From contig NZ_CP088252.1 in assembly GCF_021117385.1 (NCBI RefSeq), forward strand, positions 806,001 to 870,000: a stretch of 64,000 nt of DNA, given 5' to 3'. The notes beneath the pieces were generated by a model that did not search any database, had not been told where the DNA came from, and was given only the letters and a program-made list of their open reading frames with translations. The number at the start of each line of letters is the position of its first letter. The stretch's first letter is position 1. Of the stretch, positions 41,078 through 50,722 are shown piece by piece. This DNA comes from Frateuria soli (lineage in GTDB: Bacteria > Pseudomonadota > Gammaproteobacteria > Xanthomonadales > Rhodanobacteraceae). The position numbers and the translations under genes were made by a program.

Positions 41078-42424
41078 TCAGGCGAGGGCAGCTTCCTCGG
41101 CCAGGTGCACGCGCCCGCGCAGCGAGTTGGTCATGGCCTCGGTGATCTCGACGTCGACGAACTGGCCGATCAGGCGCGCGTTGCCGGGGAAGTTCACGAA
41201 GCGCATGTTCTCGGTGCGGCCGGTGAGCTCGTGCGGGTTCTTGCGGCTGGGCTTTTCCACCAGCACGCGCTGCACGGTGCCGACCATGGCCTCGTTGATC
41301 GCGCGCGCATGGTCGTTGATCTTCGCCTGCAGCCGCGACAGGCGCGCATGCTTGATCTCCGACGGCGTGTCGTCGGCCAGGTTCGCTGCCGGCGTACCGG
41401 GGCGGGCGGAGAAGATGAAGGAAAAGCTCTGGTCGAAGCCGACGTCTTCGATCAGCTTCATGGTCTTCTCGAAGTCCTCGTCCGTTTCGCCCGGGAATCC
41501 GACGATGAAGTCCGAGCTGATGCAGATGTCCGGTCGCACCGCACGCAGCTTGCGGATCTTCTGCTTGAACTCGAGCGTGGTGTAGCCGCGCTTCATGGCC
41601 GCCAGGATGCGGTCGGAGCCGGCCTGGACCGGCAGGTGCAGGAAGTTGGCGAGCTTGGGCACGCTGGCGTAGGCCTCGATCAGCGAGTCGGAAAACTCCA
41701 GCGGGTGCGAGGTGGTGAAGCGGATGCGCCCGATCGTCTCGATCTGCGCGATGGCGTGGATCAGCACGGCCAGGTCGGCGGTGCCGCCATCGTGCATCGG
41801 ACCCTGGTAGGCGTTCACGTTCTGGCCGAGCAGGGTGACTTCTCGCACGCCCTGTTCGGCCAGCTGCGCCACTTCCACCAGCACGTCGTCGAACGGGCGG
41901 CTGATCTCGGTGCCGCGGGTGTAGGGCACGACGCAGTAGCTGCAGTACTTCGAGCAGCCTTCCATGATCGAGACGAACGCGGTCGGGCCTTCGGCGCGCG
42001 GCTCCGGCAAGCGGTCGAACTTTTCGATCTCGGGGAAGGAGATGTCCACCTGCGGCTTGCCGGTCTCGCGCTTGGCCTCGATGAGCTCCGGCAGGCGGTG
42101 CAGCGTCTGCGGGCCGAAGACCAGGTCGACAAACGGCGCGCGCTTGATGATCGCCTCGCCTTCCTGCGAGGCCACGCAGCCGCCGACTCCGATCAGCACC
42201 GGCTTGTCGCCCTGCTTGAATTCTTTCCAGCGACCGAGCTGGCTGAAGACCTTTTCCTGCGCCTTCTCGCGGATCGAGCAGGTGTTGATCAGGATGACAT
42301 CCGCCTCGGACTCGTCCTGGGTCAGTTCCAGGCCGTGCGAGGCCTTGAGCACGTCGGCCATCTTGGCCGAGTCGTACTCGTTCATCTGGCAGCCGTGGGT
42401 CTTGATGAAAAGTTTGCCGCTCAT
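41078..42424 (-). CDS. miaB: tRNA-2-methylthio-N6-dimethylallyladenosine synthase
   Basis: The 448-residue radical-SAM methylthiotransferase has an N-terminal UPF0004 domain with Cys12, Cys49 and Cys83 for the auxiliary cluster. The radical-SAM cluster CSKYCSYC has Cys157, Cys161 and Cys164. A C-terminal TRAM domain ([18 protein letters not shown]) binds tRNA. It methylthiolates A37 of tRNAs reading UNN codons. It heads the miaB-phoH-ybeY-corC run. The start [19 protein letters not shown] is the family start. Confidence 0.97.
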   Translation of the reverse strand: MSGKLFIKTHGCQMNEYDSAKMADVLKASHGLELTQDESEADVILINTCSIREKAQEKVFSQLGRWKEFKQGDKPVLIGVGGCVASQEGEAIIKRAPFVDLVFGPQTLHRLPELIEAKRETGKPQVDISFPEIEKFDRLPEPRAEGPTAFVSIMEGCSKYCSYCVVPYTRGTEISRPFDDVLVEVAQLAEQGVREVTLLGQNVNAYQGPMHDGGTADLAVLIHAIAQIETIGRIRFTTSHPLEFSDSLIEAYASVPKLANFLHLPVQAGSDRILAAMKRGYTTLEFKQKIRKLRAVRPDICISSDFIVGFPGETDEDFEKTMKLIEDVGFDQSFSFIFSARPGTPAANLADDTPSEIKHARLSRLQAKINDHARAINEAMVGTVQRVLVEKPSRKNPHELTGRTENMRFVNFPGNARLIGQFVDVEITEAMTNSLRGRVHLAEEAALA

Positions 42425-42862
42425 GGGGCTGGTGCACCGTTTGCCTGGGCGCCAGCAGGATGGGGCGCCGAACCGCGCAGTTTACGCGGGTGGGTATCCG
42501 GGTGCCAGTTTCCCGGACGGATCAATCACTTGCAGGTACGGTTGGGGGCGCGGCCGCGCAAAGGGGCGCTCCTGCGGCGATCGGGGTGCCGCAACCCGTT
42601 CGCACGGGGCCGTGGCCAGCAGGGCGAAGTCCGGGTGCCGCGGCGGCGCCGGACCTCCCTCTCGGGGAGAGGCCAGGGGGTAGAGGATGGTTCGGACGGA
42701 GCGTGATGTTTCCAACGATGCCGGCCCGGCCTTCTGGAAGCGAGGCCGTCCCGAAAAGCTTGCCATCGAGCACGGAATGGTATGGGGGCGCTGGCTTCCG
42801 CTCCGCCATGGATGCACACTCCGCGCATGTTTGCCGCCGCACGCCAAGGGGAGAGCGCCGGC
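42425..42862. other. 438-bp gap between divergent miaB and the transglycosylase gene
   Basis: No gene is supported here. The region contains worn repeat pieces: GCGGCCGCGC with AAGGGGCGCTCCTGC near 42552-42577, and CCTCTCGGGGAGAGG near 42656-42671. It must hold the promoters of both flanking genes, but none could be placed with confidence. Confidence 0.6.
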
Positions 42863-43876
42863 ATGGCTTCCGTTGCTTTCCCGGGTCGGTCGATCCTTTG
42901 CAGGGTCGGGCTTGCCTGTGCGCTGCTGGCCGGCCTGCTGTGGCTGCCGAGGGCGCATGCCGGAGCGCTCTACCAGTGCGACGGGCCGAGCGGGGAAACG
43001 GTTTACAGCAGTACCACGACAGGCTACAGCGGGTGCCGCAAGGTGGTGTCGTTCGCCGACGTGCCCCGCCGCTCCGCCCCGCGGGCGAGGAAGAGGCCGG
43101 TCGCCTCGCTGGCGGGCGTGCACGGCTGGGTGCAGACCACTGCCCGGCTGGTGTCGCTTGCCGATGTCGAAGGTTCGGCGAGCACCACCGCCCGGGTCGT
43201 CGACGCCGGGAAGTGGAACTACCGCGAGGGCGTTGCCGATGCCGCCACCCCGGCACCTGCGACCGATCGGGTGCTGCGCGGTGCGGTCTACCGTGTCGAG
43301 AAGGCGGATGGCTCGGTCGAGTACACCAATCTCCCGCCAGGCGGCGGCAAGGGCCGCGCGGTCACCACGCTGTTCACCTACATCGCCACCTGTGCGGCCT
43401 GCAACCTGCACTCGACCGTCGACTGGAGCCGGGTGCGGCTGAACCTCACCGCCTATGCCGATGCGGTACGTGCGGCCAGTGCCCAATCGGGCGTGGACGA
43501 GGCCTTCCTGCGTGCGGTGATCCACGCCGAGAGCGCGTTCAATCCCAATGCCCTTTCGCTGAAGGGTGCGCAGGGCCTGATGCAGCTGATGCCCGGTACC
43601 GCCAGCGACATGGGCGTGCTCGATGCCTTCGATGCGACGCAGAACATCCGCGGCGGTGCCCGCTACCTGGCGCAGTTGCTCAGGACCTTCGATGGCGACG
43701 AGCGGTTGGCCGCGGCGGCCTACAACGCCGGCCCCGGCGCGGTGCTGCGCTACAACGGGATCCCGCCATTCGCCGAGACCCAGGTCTACGTCAAGCGGGT
43801 TGGCGAGTTGCGCCGCCGCTACGGCGCCGCCGTGCGCGGCGCGATGACCGCGATGCGGGCCAGCGGCGCGCCTTGA
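42863..43876 (+). CDS. Exported lytic transglycosylase, SLT family, with DUF4124-like repeats
   Basis: The 337-residue protein has a signal segment (CRVGLACALLAGLLWLPRAHA), then two DUF4124-like pieces: ALYQCDGPSGETVYSS with CRKVVSFADVP, and VYRVEKADGSVEYTNLPP. The SLT domain carries catalytic Glu223 in HAESAFNPNALSLKGAQGLM and ends with AAYNAGPGAV and YVKRV. It cuts peptidoglycan glycan strands to anhydro ends, for turnover or for passage of envelope machines. The start is chosen at 42863 because GGGGAGAG precedes it. The cell-wall partner is unknown. Confidence 0.9.
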   Translation: MASVAFPGRSILCRVGLACALLAGLLWLPRAHAGALYQCDGPSGETVYSSTTTGYSGCRKVVSFADVPRRSAPRARKRPVASLAGVHGWVQTTARLVSLADVEGSASTTARVVDAGKWNYREGVADAATPAPATDRVLRGAVYRVEKADGSVEYTNLPPGGGKGRAVTTLFTYIATCAACNLHSTVDWSRVRLNLTAYADAVRAASAQSGVDEAFLRAVIHAESAFNPNALSLKGAQGLMQLMPGTASDMGVLDAFDATQNIRGGARYLAQLLRTFDGDERLAAAAYNAGPGAVLRYNGIPPFAETQVYVKRVGELRRRYGAAVRGAMTAMRASGAP

Positions 43877-43968
43877 GGCTGGCGCTGCGGCCGGCTCGCC
43901 GCGGCAGCGCGCCGTGTGCGGAACCGGAACGTCTGTGGTGCCTTGGCAACGGACAGGGCCGGGAATCG

Positions 43969-43993
43969 CGGTCGCGCATACGGTGCGCTCCCG
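43969..43993. repeat. Worn half REP
   Basis: GGTCGCGCATACGGTGCGCT followed by CCCGC matches the inverted REP half with several changes. It lies between the convergent transglycosylase and protease genes. Confidence 0.5.
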
Positions 43994-44011
43994 CGGGAGC
44001 TATTCCGGTCG

Positions 44012-45220
44012 TTATCCGTCCAGCGTAGTCCGCGCCTGCAGCGGCGGGCGGCGGGCCAGGGTGACCTCGGTGTGGAAAGGCACGCCGTTGCGCAATCCGG
44101 ATACTTCCACCTTGGTCCCGGGCTTGAGCGCGGCCTCGTGCCGGCGCAGGTCGGCCGGGTCCAGGATGCTGTCGGTGCCGATCTGCAGCAGGATGTCGTG
44201 CGGCTGGATGCCCGCCAGAGCCGCGGGGCCGCCGGGATAGACGTCGGTCACCTGTGCCCCCCGTGCAGCGGCGGGCAGGCCACTGTCGGCCGCCACGGGT
44301 ACGAAGGCGTAGTCGGCGCCAAGCCAGCCACGCACCACGTGCCCGGTGGCGATGATCTGGTCGAGCACGTTTTTCGCGTTGCTCACCGGGATGGCGAAGC
44401 CGATGCCCTCCGCGTTGGCCTGGCGCCCGATCAGCAGCGTGTTGATGCCCACCAGCTCGCCGCTGGCGTTGACCAGCGCGCCACCGGAGTTGCCCAGGTT
44501 GATCGCCGCATCGGTCTGGATGAAGTCTTCGGCGCTGGAGCTGGACAACTGCCGCCCGACCGCGCTGACGATGCCCATGGTCACCGTCTGGTTGAGTCCC
44601 AGCGGGTTGCCGATGGCCAGCACCACGTCACCGGCCCGCAGCGAGTGGCCGTTGGCGATCTTGATCACCGGAAGGTTGCCCGCGTCGATCTTCAGCACGG
44701 CCAGGTCGGTTTCCTCGTCGGCGCCGACCAGGGTGGCCTTGGCAATGCGGCCGTCATAGAGCAGGACCTGGATGTCGTCGGCGTTGGCGATCACGTGGTT
44801 GTTGGTCAGCACGTATCCCTTGTCGCTGACGATCACCCCCGAGCCCAGCACCTGCTGCGGGCGCTTGTAGGCAGGGCCGGTGGGCAGGCCGCCGAAGAGC
44901 CGTTGCAGCACCGGGTCGTCGTACATCTGCACGGCGCGGGCGGTCACCATCTTGTTGGCGTAGATGTTGACCACCGAAGGGGCTGCCTTCGCCACCGCAT
45001 CGGCATAGGACACCGGGCCGCTGCCCAGCGCCGGCGCGGCGGCCTGCGCGACGGCAGGGGCTTCGGCCGTGGCGGCACCCTGGGGGGAATGGCCCAGGCC
45101 AAATCGCGCACGCAGGCGGTCGCCGCTGCCTGGCCAGAACAACCCGACCACGAAGGCGAGCGCCAGTCCCAGGATGACGAAGCGGGTGATAAAGGCGAGC
45201 GCGCCGGCGGCGTTCTTCAT
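44012..45220 (-). CDS. DegS/AlgW-like membrane-anchored serine protease
   Basis: The 402-residue protein has one N-terminal helix (residues 9-29) anchoring it to the inner membrane. The trypsin-like domain has His142 in LTNNHVI, Asp172 in TDLAVLKI and Ser245 in NLGNSGGALV. One PDZ domain follows (GAQVTDVYPGGPAALAGIQP). One helix and one PDZ is the DegS/AlgW layout: such proteases sense misfolded porins and start RseA/MucA cleavage that frees sigma-E. An Ala-rich linker lies before the protease. It is divergent from petABC. DegQ cannot be fully excluded, but it would usually have two PDZ domains. Confidence 0.88.
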   Translation of the reverse strand: MKNAAGALAFITRFVILGLALAFVVGLFWPGSGDRLRARFGLGHSPQGAATAEAPAVAQAAAPALGSGPVSYADAVAKAAPSVVNIYANKMVTARAVQMYDDPVLQRLFGGLPTGPAYKRPQQVLGSGVIVSDKGYVLTNNHVIANADDIQVLLYDGRIAKATLVGADEETDLAVLKIDAGNLPVIKIANGHSLRAGDVVLAIGNPLGLNQTVTMGIVSAVGRQLSSSSAEDFIQTDAAINLGNSGGALVNASGELVGINTLLIGRQANAEGIGFAIPVSNAKNVLDQIIATGHVVRGWLGADYAFVPVAADSGLPAAARGAQVTDVYPGGPAALAGIQPHDILLQIGTDSILDPADLRRHEAALKPGTKVEVSGLRNGVPFHTEVTLARRPPLQARTTLDG

Positions 45221-45288
45221 GGCTTCAATGATTTGCGTGTGCCGGACGTGGAGGCGCGCGGGGAGGTCGTCTCCCCTCGTGCGATTTA

Positions 45289-45317
45289 TTGTACGGGCCA
45301 GGCCCTGACGCTACACT
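45289..45317 (+). promoter_or_regulatory. Candidate sigma-70 promoter of petABC
   Basis: TTGTAC (45289-45294) and TACACT (45312-45317) are separated by exactly 17 bases, about 70 bases before the petA start. Neither box is perfect. It is the best promoter-like pair in the 165-bp divergent gap. Confidence 0.5.
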
Positions 45318-45385
45318 AACGCGATTTTTGCAGGCTCCCAAACGGGGCTCGCATCTCAATGGCATTGCATGTACCGGAGAGCCTG

Positions 45386-45982
45386 ATGGCGAACGAAGTC
45401 GTCGACCATGGCCGCCGCCGCTTCCTGCTTGCGACCACTTCGGTGGTCGGCGGAGCAGGAGTCGTCGCGGCAGCCGTGCCCTTCATCAAGTCCTGGGAGC
45501 CCAGCGCCCGCGCCAAGGCCGCCGGTGCGCCCGTAACCGCCGACATCAGCAAGATCGAGCTCGGGCAGAAGGTCGACTACGCCTGGCGTGGCCTGCCCGT
45601 GTTCGTGGTCCGCCGCACGCAGCAGCAGTTGGCGGTGCTGCCGTCGCTGGCGCCGCGTCTGGTCGATCCGAACTCCGAGGTCGACCAGCAGCCTGGATAC
45701 ATCAACGGCCCCGCCCGCGCGATCAAGCCCGAATGGCTGGTCGTGATCGGCATCTGCACGCACCTTGGCTGCGTGCCGGAGTTTTTCCCCCAGATCAAGC
45801 CCGAACCGTTCGATCCGAACTGGAAGGGCGGTTTCTTCTGCCCCTGCCACAAGTCGCGCTACGACCTGTCCGGCCGAGTGTTCCAGGGCGTGCCCGCGCC
45901 GAAGAACCTGCAGGTGCCGCCTTACCACTTCGTGGATGCCACGCACATCCAGATCGGCGTTGATCCCAAGGAGGCCGGCTGA
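45386..45982 (+). CDS. petA: Ubiquinol-cytochrome c reductase, Rieske iron-sulfur subunit
   Basis: The 198-residue protein has an N-terminal twin-arginine-type segment (HGRRRFLLATTSVV) and one helix. The Rieske 2Fe-2S site is CTHLGC (Cys124, His126) and CPCHKS (Cys152, His155), with Cys129 and Cys154 as the disulfide pair. It takes electrons from quinol and passes them to cytochrome c1. The ATG at 45386 is preferred since GGAGAG precedes it; an ATG at 45359 lacks a ribosome site. The stop overlaps the petB start (TGATG). Confidence 0.96.
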   Translation: MANEVVDHGRRRFLLATTSVVGGAGVVAAAVPFIKSWEPSARAKAAGAPVTADISKIELGQKVDYAWRGLPVFVVRRTQQQLAVLPSLAPRLVDPNSEVDQQPGYINGPARAIKPEWLVVIGICTHLGCVPEFFPQIKPEPFDPNWKGGFFCPCHKSRYDLSGRVFQGVPAPKNLQVPPYHFVDATHIQIGVDPKEAG

Positions 45983-47283
45983 TGGCTAACGTATTCACCC
46001 GCATGGGCGACTGGGTCAACGAGCGCGCCCCGGGCATGATGCCTGCTTACCGCAAGCACATGACCGAGTACTACGCGCCGAAGAACTTCAACCTCTGGTA
46101 CTACTTCGGTTCGCTGGCGCTGCTGGTGCTGGTCAACCAGATCGTCACCGGCATCTTCCTGACCATGAACTACAAGACCAGCGCGGCGGAAGCCTTCGCC
46201 TCGGTCGAGTACATCATGCGCGACGTGGAATGGGGCTGGCTGATCCGCTACATGCACTCCACCGGTGCCTCGCTGTTCTTCGTGGTGGTGTTCCTGCACA
46301 TGTTCCGCGGCCTGATGTACGGCTCGTACAAGAAGCCGCGCGAGCTGGTGTGGCTGCTGGGCATGCTGATCTTCCTGGTGCTGATGGCCGAGGCCTTCAT
46401 GGGCTACGTGCTGCCGTGGGGCAACATGTCGTTCTGGGGCGCCAAGGTGATCATCTCGCTGTTCGGCACGATCCCGGTGATCGGCGGCACGCTGGTGGAG
46501 TGGATCATGGGCGACTACCTGCCCGCCGACGCCACGCTCAACCGCTTCTTCGCGCTGCACGTGATCGCGCTGCCGCTGGTGCTGCTGCTGCTGGTGGTGC
46601 TGCACATCGCCGCGCTGCACGAGGTGGGTTCGAACAACCCCGATGGCGTGGAAATCAAGAAGGGTCCGAAGGGCAACCGCTGGGATGCGCTCAAGCCGGC
46701 GGACGGCATTCCGTTCCACCCGTACTACACGATGAAGGACCTGGTCGGCGTGGGCTTCTTCCTGCTGATCGCCGCGTTCATCATCTTCTTCGCGCCGACG
46801 ATGGGTGGCTGGTTCCTGGAGCACGACAACTTCATCCCGGCGAACAACCTGGCCACGCCCGCGCACATCAAGCCGGTGTGGTACTTCACCCCGTTCTACG
46901 CGATCCTGCGCATGATCCCGTCGTTCCTGGGCCAGGCCTTCTGGGGCGTGCTGGCGATGTTCGGCGCGATCGCCCTGCTGTTTGCGCTGCCGTGGATCGA
47001 CGTGGGCAAGGTCAAGTCGATCCGCTATCGCGGCACCGGCTACAAGATTGGCCTGGGCCTGTTCGTACTGTCGTTCATCCTGCTTGGCGCGGTCGGCGCG
47101 GGCGTCACCGCCGAGGTGATCCCCGAATGGTTCGGCGACGTCGACGTGACCTTCTGGGAGAACCTCTTCGGTCGCTTCTGGACGCTGGTGTACTTCGGCT
47201 ATTTCGTGTTCCTGTGGCTGTACACGCACCTCGGCTGGGAGACGACCAAGCCGGTTCCGGAACGGGTGACCATGCATGACTAA
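45982..47283 (+). CDS. petB: Ubiquinol-cytochrome c reductase, cytochrome b subunit
   Basis: The 433-residue polytopic protein carries two haems b. Haem-ligand histidines lie in IRYMHSTGASLFFVVVFLHM and in FFALHVIALPLVLLLLVVLH. The quinol-oxidation site motif is GGTLVEWIMGDYLPA region plus a PAHIKPVWYF element (PEWY-equivalent, here PVWY). Eight or nine helices are expected. It overlaps petA by one base and petC by eight bases, so the three are one operon. The longer C-terminal part is typical of proteobacterial bc1. Confidence 0.97.
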   Translation: MANVFTRMGDWVNERAPGMMPAYRKHMTEYYAPKNFNLWYYFGSLALLVLVNQIVTGIFLTMNYKTSAAEAFASVEYIMRDVEWGWLIRYMHSTGASLFFVVVFLHMFRGLMYGSYKKPRELVWLLGMLIFLVLMAEAFMGYVLPWGNMSFWGAKVIISLFGTIPVIGGTLVEWIMGDYLPADATLNRFFALHVIALPLVLLLLVVLHIAALHEVGSNNPDGVEIKKGPKGNRWDALKPADGIPFHPYYTMKDLVGVGFFLLIAAFIIFFAPTMGGWFLEHDNFIPANNLATPAHIKPVWYFTPFYAILRMIPSFLGQAFWGVLAMFGAIALLFALPWIDVGKVKSIRYRGTGYKIGLGLFVLSFILLGAVGAGVTAEVIPEWFGDVDVTFWENLFGRFWTLVYFGYFVFLWLYTHLGWETTKPVPERVTMHD

Positions 47284-48028
47284 GTGGCAGCTACCGATGA
47301 AGCACATTCTCCTTTCGATGACGCTCGCCCTGGGCCTGCTCGTGGGCAGCACCCAGGCCATGGCCGAAGAGGGCGGCGCGGCGCTGCCTTCGGCCGGCGT
47401 GAACCTGCGTGACCAGGCATCGCTGCAGCGTGGCGCACGCCTGTTCTTCAACTACTGCGTGGGTTGCCACTCGCTCAAGTACCAGCGTTACTCGCGCATC
47501 GCCGAGGACCTGGGCCTGACCGAGAAAGAGGTGATGGAAAACCTCAACTTCACCGGCGCAAAGTTCGGCGAGCCGGTGATTTCGCACATGCCCGAGGAGC
47601 AGGCCCAGCAGTGGTTCGGCAAGGCCCCGCCGGACCTGTCGCTGGAAGTGCGCGCCAAGACGGCCGACTGGGTGTTCGGCTACCTCAACAGCTTCTACGT
47701 CGACCCGAGCCGTCCGGTGGGCTGGAACAACACCGTGTTCCCGAACGCCTCCATGCCGTTCCCGCTGTGGGAGCTGCAGGGCATCCAGACTGCGGTGAAG
47801 AAGCCCGGCAGCGAAGACGTCGAAAAGCTGGAGCTGTCCCAGCCCGGCCGCATGACGCCCGAGCAGTACAAGCAGGCGGCGCGCGACCTGACCAACTTCC
47901 TGGCCTACGTCTCCGAACCGGCAGCGCTGCAGCGTCATGCCTACGGCATCTGGGTGATCCTGTTCCTGGCGCTGTTCACCCTGCTGGCCTATGCACTTAA
48001 GAAGGAATACTGGAAGGACGTCCACTAA
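47276..48028 (+). CDS. petC: Ubiquinol-cytochrome c reductase, cytochrome c1 subunit
   Basis: The 250-residue protein has a signal peptide ending near TQAMA, then the haem c motif CVGCH (Cys61, Cys64, His65). The Met ligand probably lies in the PNASMPFPLWEL stretch. One C-terminal anchor helix (YGIWVILFLALFTLLAYALK) ends in basic residues. It receives electrons from the Rieske protein and hands them to soluble cytochrome c. An inner ATG at 47297 is possible. sspA follows after 75 bases. Confidence 0.95.
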   Translation: MTKWQLPMKHILLSMTLALGLLVGSTQAMAEEGGAALPSAGVNLRDQASLQRGARLFFNYCVGCHSLKYQRYSRIAEDLGLTEKEVMENLNFTGAKFGEPVISHMPEEQAQQWFGKAPPDLSLEVRAKTADWVFGYLNSFYVDPSRPVGWNNTVFPNASMPFPLWELQGIQTAVKKPGSEDVEKLELSQPGRMTPEQYKQAARDLTNFLAYVSEPAALQRHAYGIWVILFLALFTLLAYALKKEYWKDVH

Positions 48029-48103
48029 GCCGGACGCCTGCCAGCATCGGATGCGGCGGCCGTCATGCGCCGCCGCATCGCTTATACAAGGGGAGAAAAG
48101 CGC

Positions 48104-48727
48104 ATGGTGCAAAGCGCTCGTTCGCGTACCGTACTGACCCTGTACACCACCGCCGACGATATCCAGTGCCATCGCGCGCGACTGGTGCTCGCGGCCAAGG
48201 GCGTCAGCTACGAGCGTGTGCTGGTCGACCCGGCCAAGCCGCCGGAAGACCTGCTCGACCTCAATCCCTACGGCACCACGCCGACCCTGGTCGATCGCGA
48301 CCTGACCCTCTACGACACCGCGGTCGTCTGCGAGTACCTGGACGAGCGCTATCCGCACCCGCCGCTGATGCCGATCGATCCGTTGTCGCGTGCTCGCCTG
48401 CGCCTGGCGACGGTGCGCATCGAGCGCGACTGGTTGCCGGAGGTGGACATCATCCGCGCCGGCGGCCGCCCCGCCGACGCCGCCCGCAAGCGCTTGCGCG
48501 AGCACCTGCTCGCCTCGCTGCCGCTGTTCAAGGCGTCCAAGTTCTTCCTCAACCCCGAAATGAGTCTGGTCGATTGCCTGGTCGCGCCGGTAGTCTGGCG
48601 CCTGCCATGGCTGGGTGTGGACTTGGGCCGCGAGGGCAAGCCGATCGTCGACTACGGCGAGCGGCTGTTTCACAGCCAGGGTTACGCGCGCAGCCTGACC
48701 AACGAAGAGCGGGCGATGCGGCCATGA
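48104..48727 (+). CDS. sspA: Stringent starvation protein A
   Basis: The 207-residue GST-fold protein begins VLTLYTTADDIQCHRARLVL with NPYGTTPTLVDRDLTLYDTA; it lacks the catalytic Cys or Ser of true GSTs. SspA binds RNA polymerase and alters transcription in stationary phase or stress. It lies between petABC and sspB, the order found in many gammaproteobacteria. AGGGGAG precedes the ATG at 48104, which supports that start over an upstream one at 48065. Confidence 0.93.
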   Translation: MVQSARSRTVLTLYTTADDIQCHRARLVLAAKGVSYERVLVDPAKPPEDLLDLNPYGTTPTLVDRDLTLYDTAVVCEYLDERYPHPPLMPIDPLSRARLRLATVRIERDWLPEVDIIRAGGRPADAARKRLREHLLASLPLFKASKFFLNPEMSLVDCLVAPVVWRLPWLGVDLGREGKPIVDYGERLFHSQGYARSLTNEERAMRP

Positions 48728-48740
48728 CCGGCGCCGGCCG

Positions 48741-49175
48741 ATGACCGACCGCTCGCCGCCGATGAGCTCCAATCGCCCGTACCTGCTGCGGGCGATCTAC
48801 GACTGGATCACCGACAACCAGCTGACCCCGTACGTGCTGGTGGACGCCACCGTCGAGGGCGTGCGCGTACCGCCGCAGGTGGTCAAGAACGGCCAGGTAG
48901 TGCTGAACCTCGCCATGCGGGCGGTGGCCAACCTGGAGCTCGGCAACGAGTTCATCGCCTTCCAGGCCCGGTTTTCAGGGGTCAGCCAGGCCATCCGTAT
49001 CCCGGTGCAGGCCGTGCTCGCGCTGTATGCGCAGGAAAACGGCCAGGGGATGATGTTTCCCGCCGAGGACGGGGATGTGCCTCCGCCCGCGCCCGGGCCG
49101 GAAGACCCCGGACCTGGCCCGGCCGATGGTCCACAGAAACCCAGGCGCTCACCCCACCTGAGGGTTGTGAAATAG
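48741..49175 (+). CDS. sspB: ClpXP protease specificity-enhancing factor SspB
   Basis: About 144 residues. The N-terminal domain SSNRPYLLRAIYDWITDNQL binds ssrA tags. A Pro/Gly/Asp-rich linker (PPPAPGPEDPGPGPADGP) leads to the C-terminal peptide SPHLRVVK, the ClpX-docking XB motif. It delivers stalled-ribosome products to ClpXP. The family usually starts with MSSNRPYLLRA, so 48762 may be the real start. It lies 13 bases after sspA and is co-transcribed. Confidence 0.94.
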   Translation: MTDRSPPMSSNRPYLLRAIYDWITDNQLTPYVLVDATVEGVRVPPQVVKNGQVVLNLAMRAVANLELGNEFIAFQARFSGVSQAIRIPVQAVLALYAQENGQGMMFPAEDGDVPPPAPGPEDPGPGPADGPQKPRRSPHLRVVK

Positions 49176-49200
49176 CCTTCGGGCCATGGCGGCAGACCGT

Positions 49201-49218
49201 TCCGCTCGTGCGAGCGGA
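49201..49218. repeat. Hairpin between the convergent sspB and DUF3301 genes
   Basis: TCCGCTCG and CGAGCGGA form a perfect 8-bp stem around TG. There is no T-tract, so it is not called a terminator, though it may mark the transcript ends of both genes. Confidence 0.5.
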
Positions 49219-49259
49219 TGGGGTAAAGACGGATTGCGAGCGGCCCCGCGCCGGAACCG

Positions 49260-49658
49260 CTAGTGTCCGATCCGTGGCCGTCGCGGCCGCAACGGAATGA
49301 CGTTGTCGGACACCCCCGCGCTGCGGGGTTCGGCCGTTTCCGGCAGCGGCAAATCCAGGCTTGGCAGGCTCACCCCCGCAAGATGCCCGCCGCGCATCCA
49401 GAGGCGGCCGTCCCGCCGGTCGTCGCCATGCGCACTGACCTCGAAGGCATAGCCGAGCTCGAGCTGGCGCCTGCCGCCCACCCGTCGCCAGCGCAGGCTG
49501 CGCAAGCCCACCGACTCGTCCAGCAATTGCAGGCCGTGCTGGGTACATTGATGGCGTGCCTCGTCCACGGCCCGCTCGCGGGCGCGGGTGAACTTCAGCC
49601 ACGTGCCGGCCGTGGCAGCGAGCGCCAGCAGGGCAATCAGGTCGGTGACTTGGCTCAT
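49260..49658 (-). CDS. DUF3301 family membrane-anchored protein
   Basis: The 132-residue protein has one N-terminal helix (VTDLIALLALAATAGTWLKF) followed by RARERAVDEARHQCTQHGLQ, then LRSLRWRRVGGRRQLELGYA and the conserved YAFEVSAHGDDRRDGRLWM. This matches the DUF3301 family of small single-helix proteins, of unknown function. It ends with a basic tail (NVIPLRPRRPRIGH). The start at 49658 follows GGAG-like sequence. It is convergent with sspB. Confidence 0.83.
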   Translation of the reverse strand: MSQVTDLIALLALAATAGTWLKFTRARERAVDEARHQCTQHGLQLLDESVGLRSLRWRRVGGRRQLELGYAFEVSAHGDDRRDGRLWMRGGHLAGVSLPSLDLPLPETAEPRSAGVSDNVIPLRPRRPRIGH

Positions 49659-49841
49659 GAGGAGAGTGTGTGGGTGTCGCGGGTCGAGGGCAAGGTACTG
49701 CTGCGCTGATCGCATCCGCGCAGCCCCGCGCGCCACCGATGGCAGGATCGCGCGCCCGCCGGGTCGTGCACAGGGCGGCTCAGACCTACCGCCCAAAGCC
49801 CGTGGTGGCGATGCAACTCCCGCAGGCCGCAGCGAGGGGTT

Positions 49842-50702
49842 TCAGTCTTCCAGGTGCAGCCGCAACGACAGGTCGACCGCCCGCACGTGCTTGGTCAGAG
49901 CGCCGACCGAGATGAAATCGACGCCGGTGCGCGCATAGCTGCCGATGGTCTGCAGATGCACGTTGCCGGAAATTTCCAGCGCAACCCGACCTGCCGCGAT
50001 GCCCACCGCCTCGGTCATCATCTGCGGAGTGAAGTTGTCGAGCATGATCCGGTCCGCTCCCGCGGCGATCGCGCGGCGCAGTTCCTCAAGCGTTTCGACT
50101 TCGATTTCCAGCAGCAGCGAGGGATGCAGGCGGCGCGCCGCAGCCACCGCCGGCTCGATGCCGCCGGCGGCCGCAATGTGGTTCTCCTTCACCAGGATCG
50201 CGTCGAACAGGCCGATCCGGTGGTTGTGGCCACCGCCGCAACGTACCGCATACTTCTGCGCCAGCCTGAGGCCGGGCACGGTCTTGCGCGTGTCCAGCAC
50301 GCGCACGTCGGTGCCGGCGACCGCGGCCACGAAGCCGGCCGTAATGGTGGCGGTGCCGGAGAGCAGCTGCAGGAAGTTGAGTGCCGAGCGCTCGGCGCTG
50401 ACCAGGGCGCGCGCGCGTCCGCGCAGATGGCAGATGACGCTGCCGGCGGCCACGCGCTCGCCATCGCGCACACGCCACTCGATCGCCACCGCGGGATCGA
50501 GCTTGCGGAAGCAGGCGTCGAACCAGGCAATGCCGGCGATCACCGCGTCCTCGCGGCAGGTCAGCGTGGCGCTGGCATGGGCATCGGCCGGAAGCAGGTC
50601 CGCGGTGGCATCGCCGCTGCCGATGTCCTCGGCAAAGGCGCGTTCCACGTCGGCGTCGATCAGGCGGCTGTCAGGCGGGTCGAGCGGGAGTGCGGCGGGC
50701 AT
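49842..50702 (-). CDS. nadC: Nicotinate-nucleotide pyrophosphorylase (carboxylating)
   Basis: The 286-residue protein has the QPRT domain order: AFAEDIGSGDATADLL, LNFLQLLSGTATITAGFV, RVLDTRKTVPGLRLAQKYAV, RCGGGHNHRIGLFDAILVKE and EIEVETLEELRRAI. It forms nicotinate mononucleotide from quinolinate and PRPP in de novo NAD synthesis. The other de novo genes (nadA, nadB) are not in the window. A 13-base G run lies about 20 bases before its start. Confidence 0.96.
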   Translation of the reverse strand: MPAALPLDPPDSRLIDADVERAFAEDIGSGDATADLLPADAHASATLTCREDAVIAGIAWFDACFRKLDPAVAIEWRVRDGERVAAGSVICHLRGRARALVSAERSALNFLQLLSGTATITAGFVAAVAGTDVRVLDTRKTVPGLRLAQKYAVRCGGGHNHRIGLFDAILVKENHIAAAGGIEPAVAAARRLHPSLLLEIEVETLEELRRAIAAGADRIMLDNFTPQMMTEAVGIAAGRVALEISGNVHLQTIGSYARTGVDFISVGALTKHVRAVDLSLRLHLED

Positions 50703-50722
50703 GCAGCATCCATTCGGGAAAA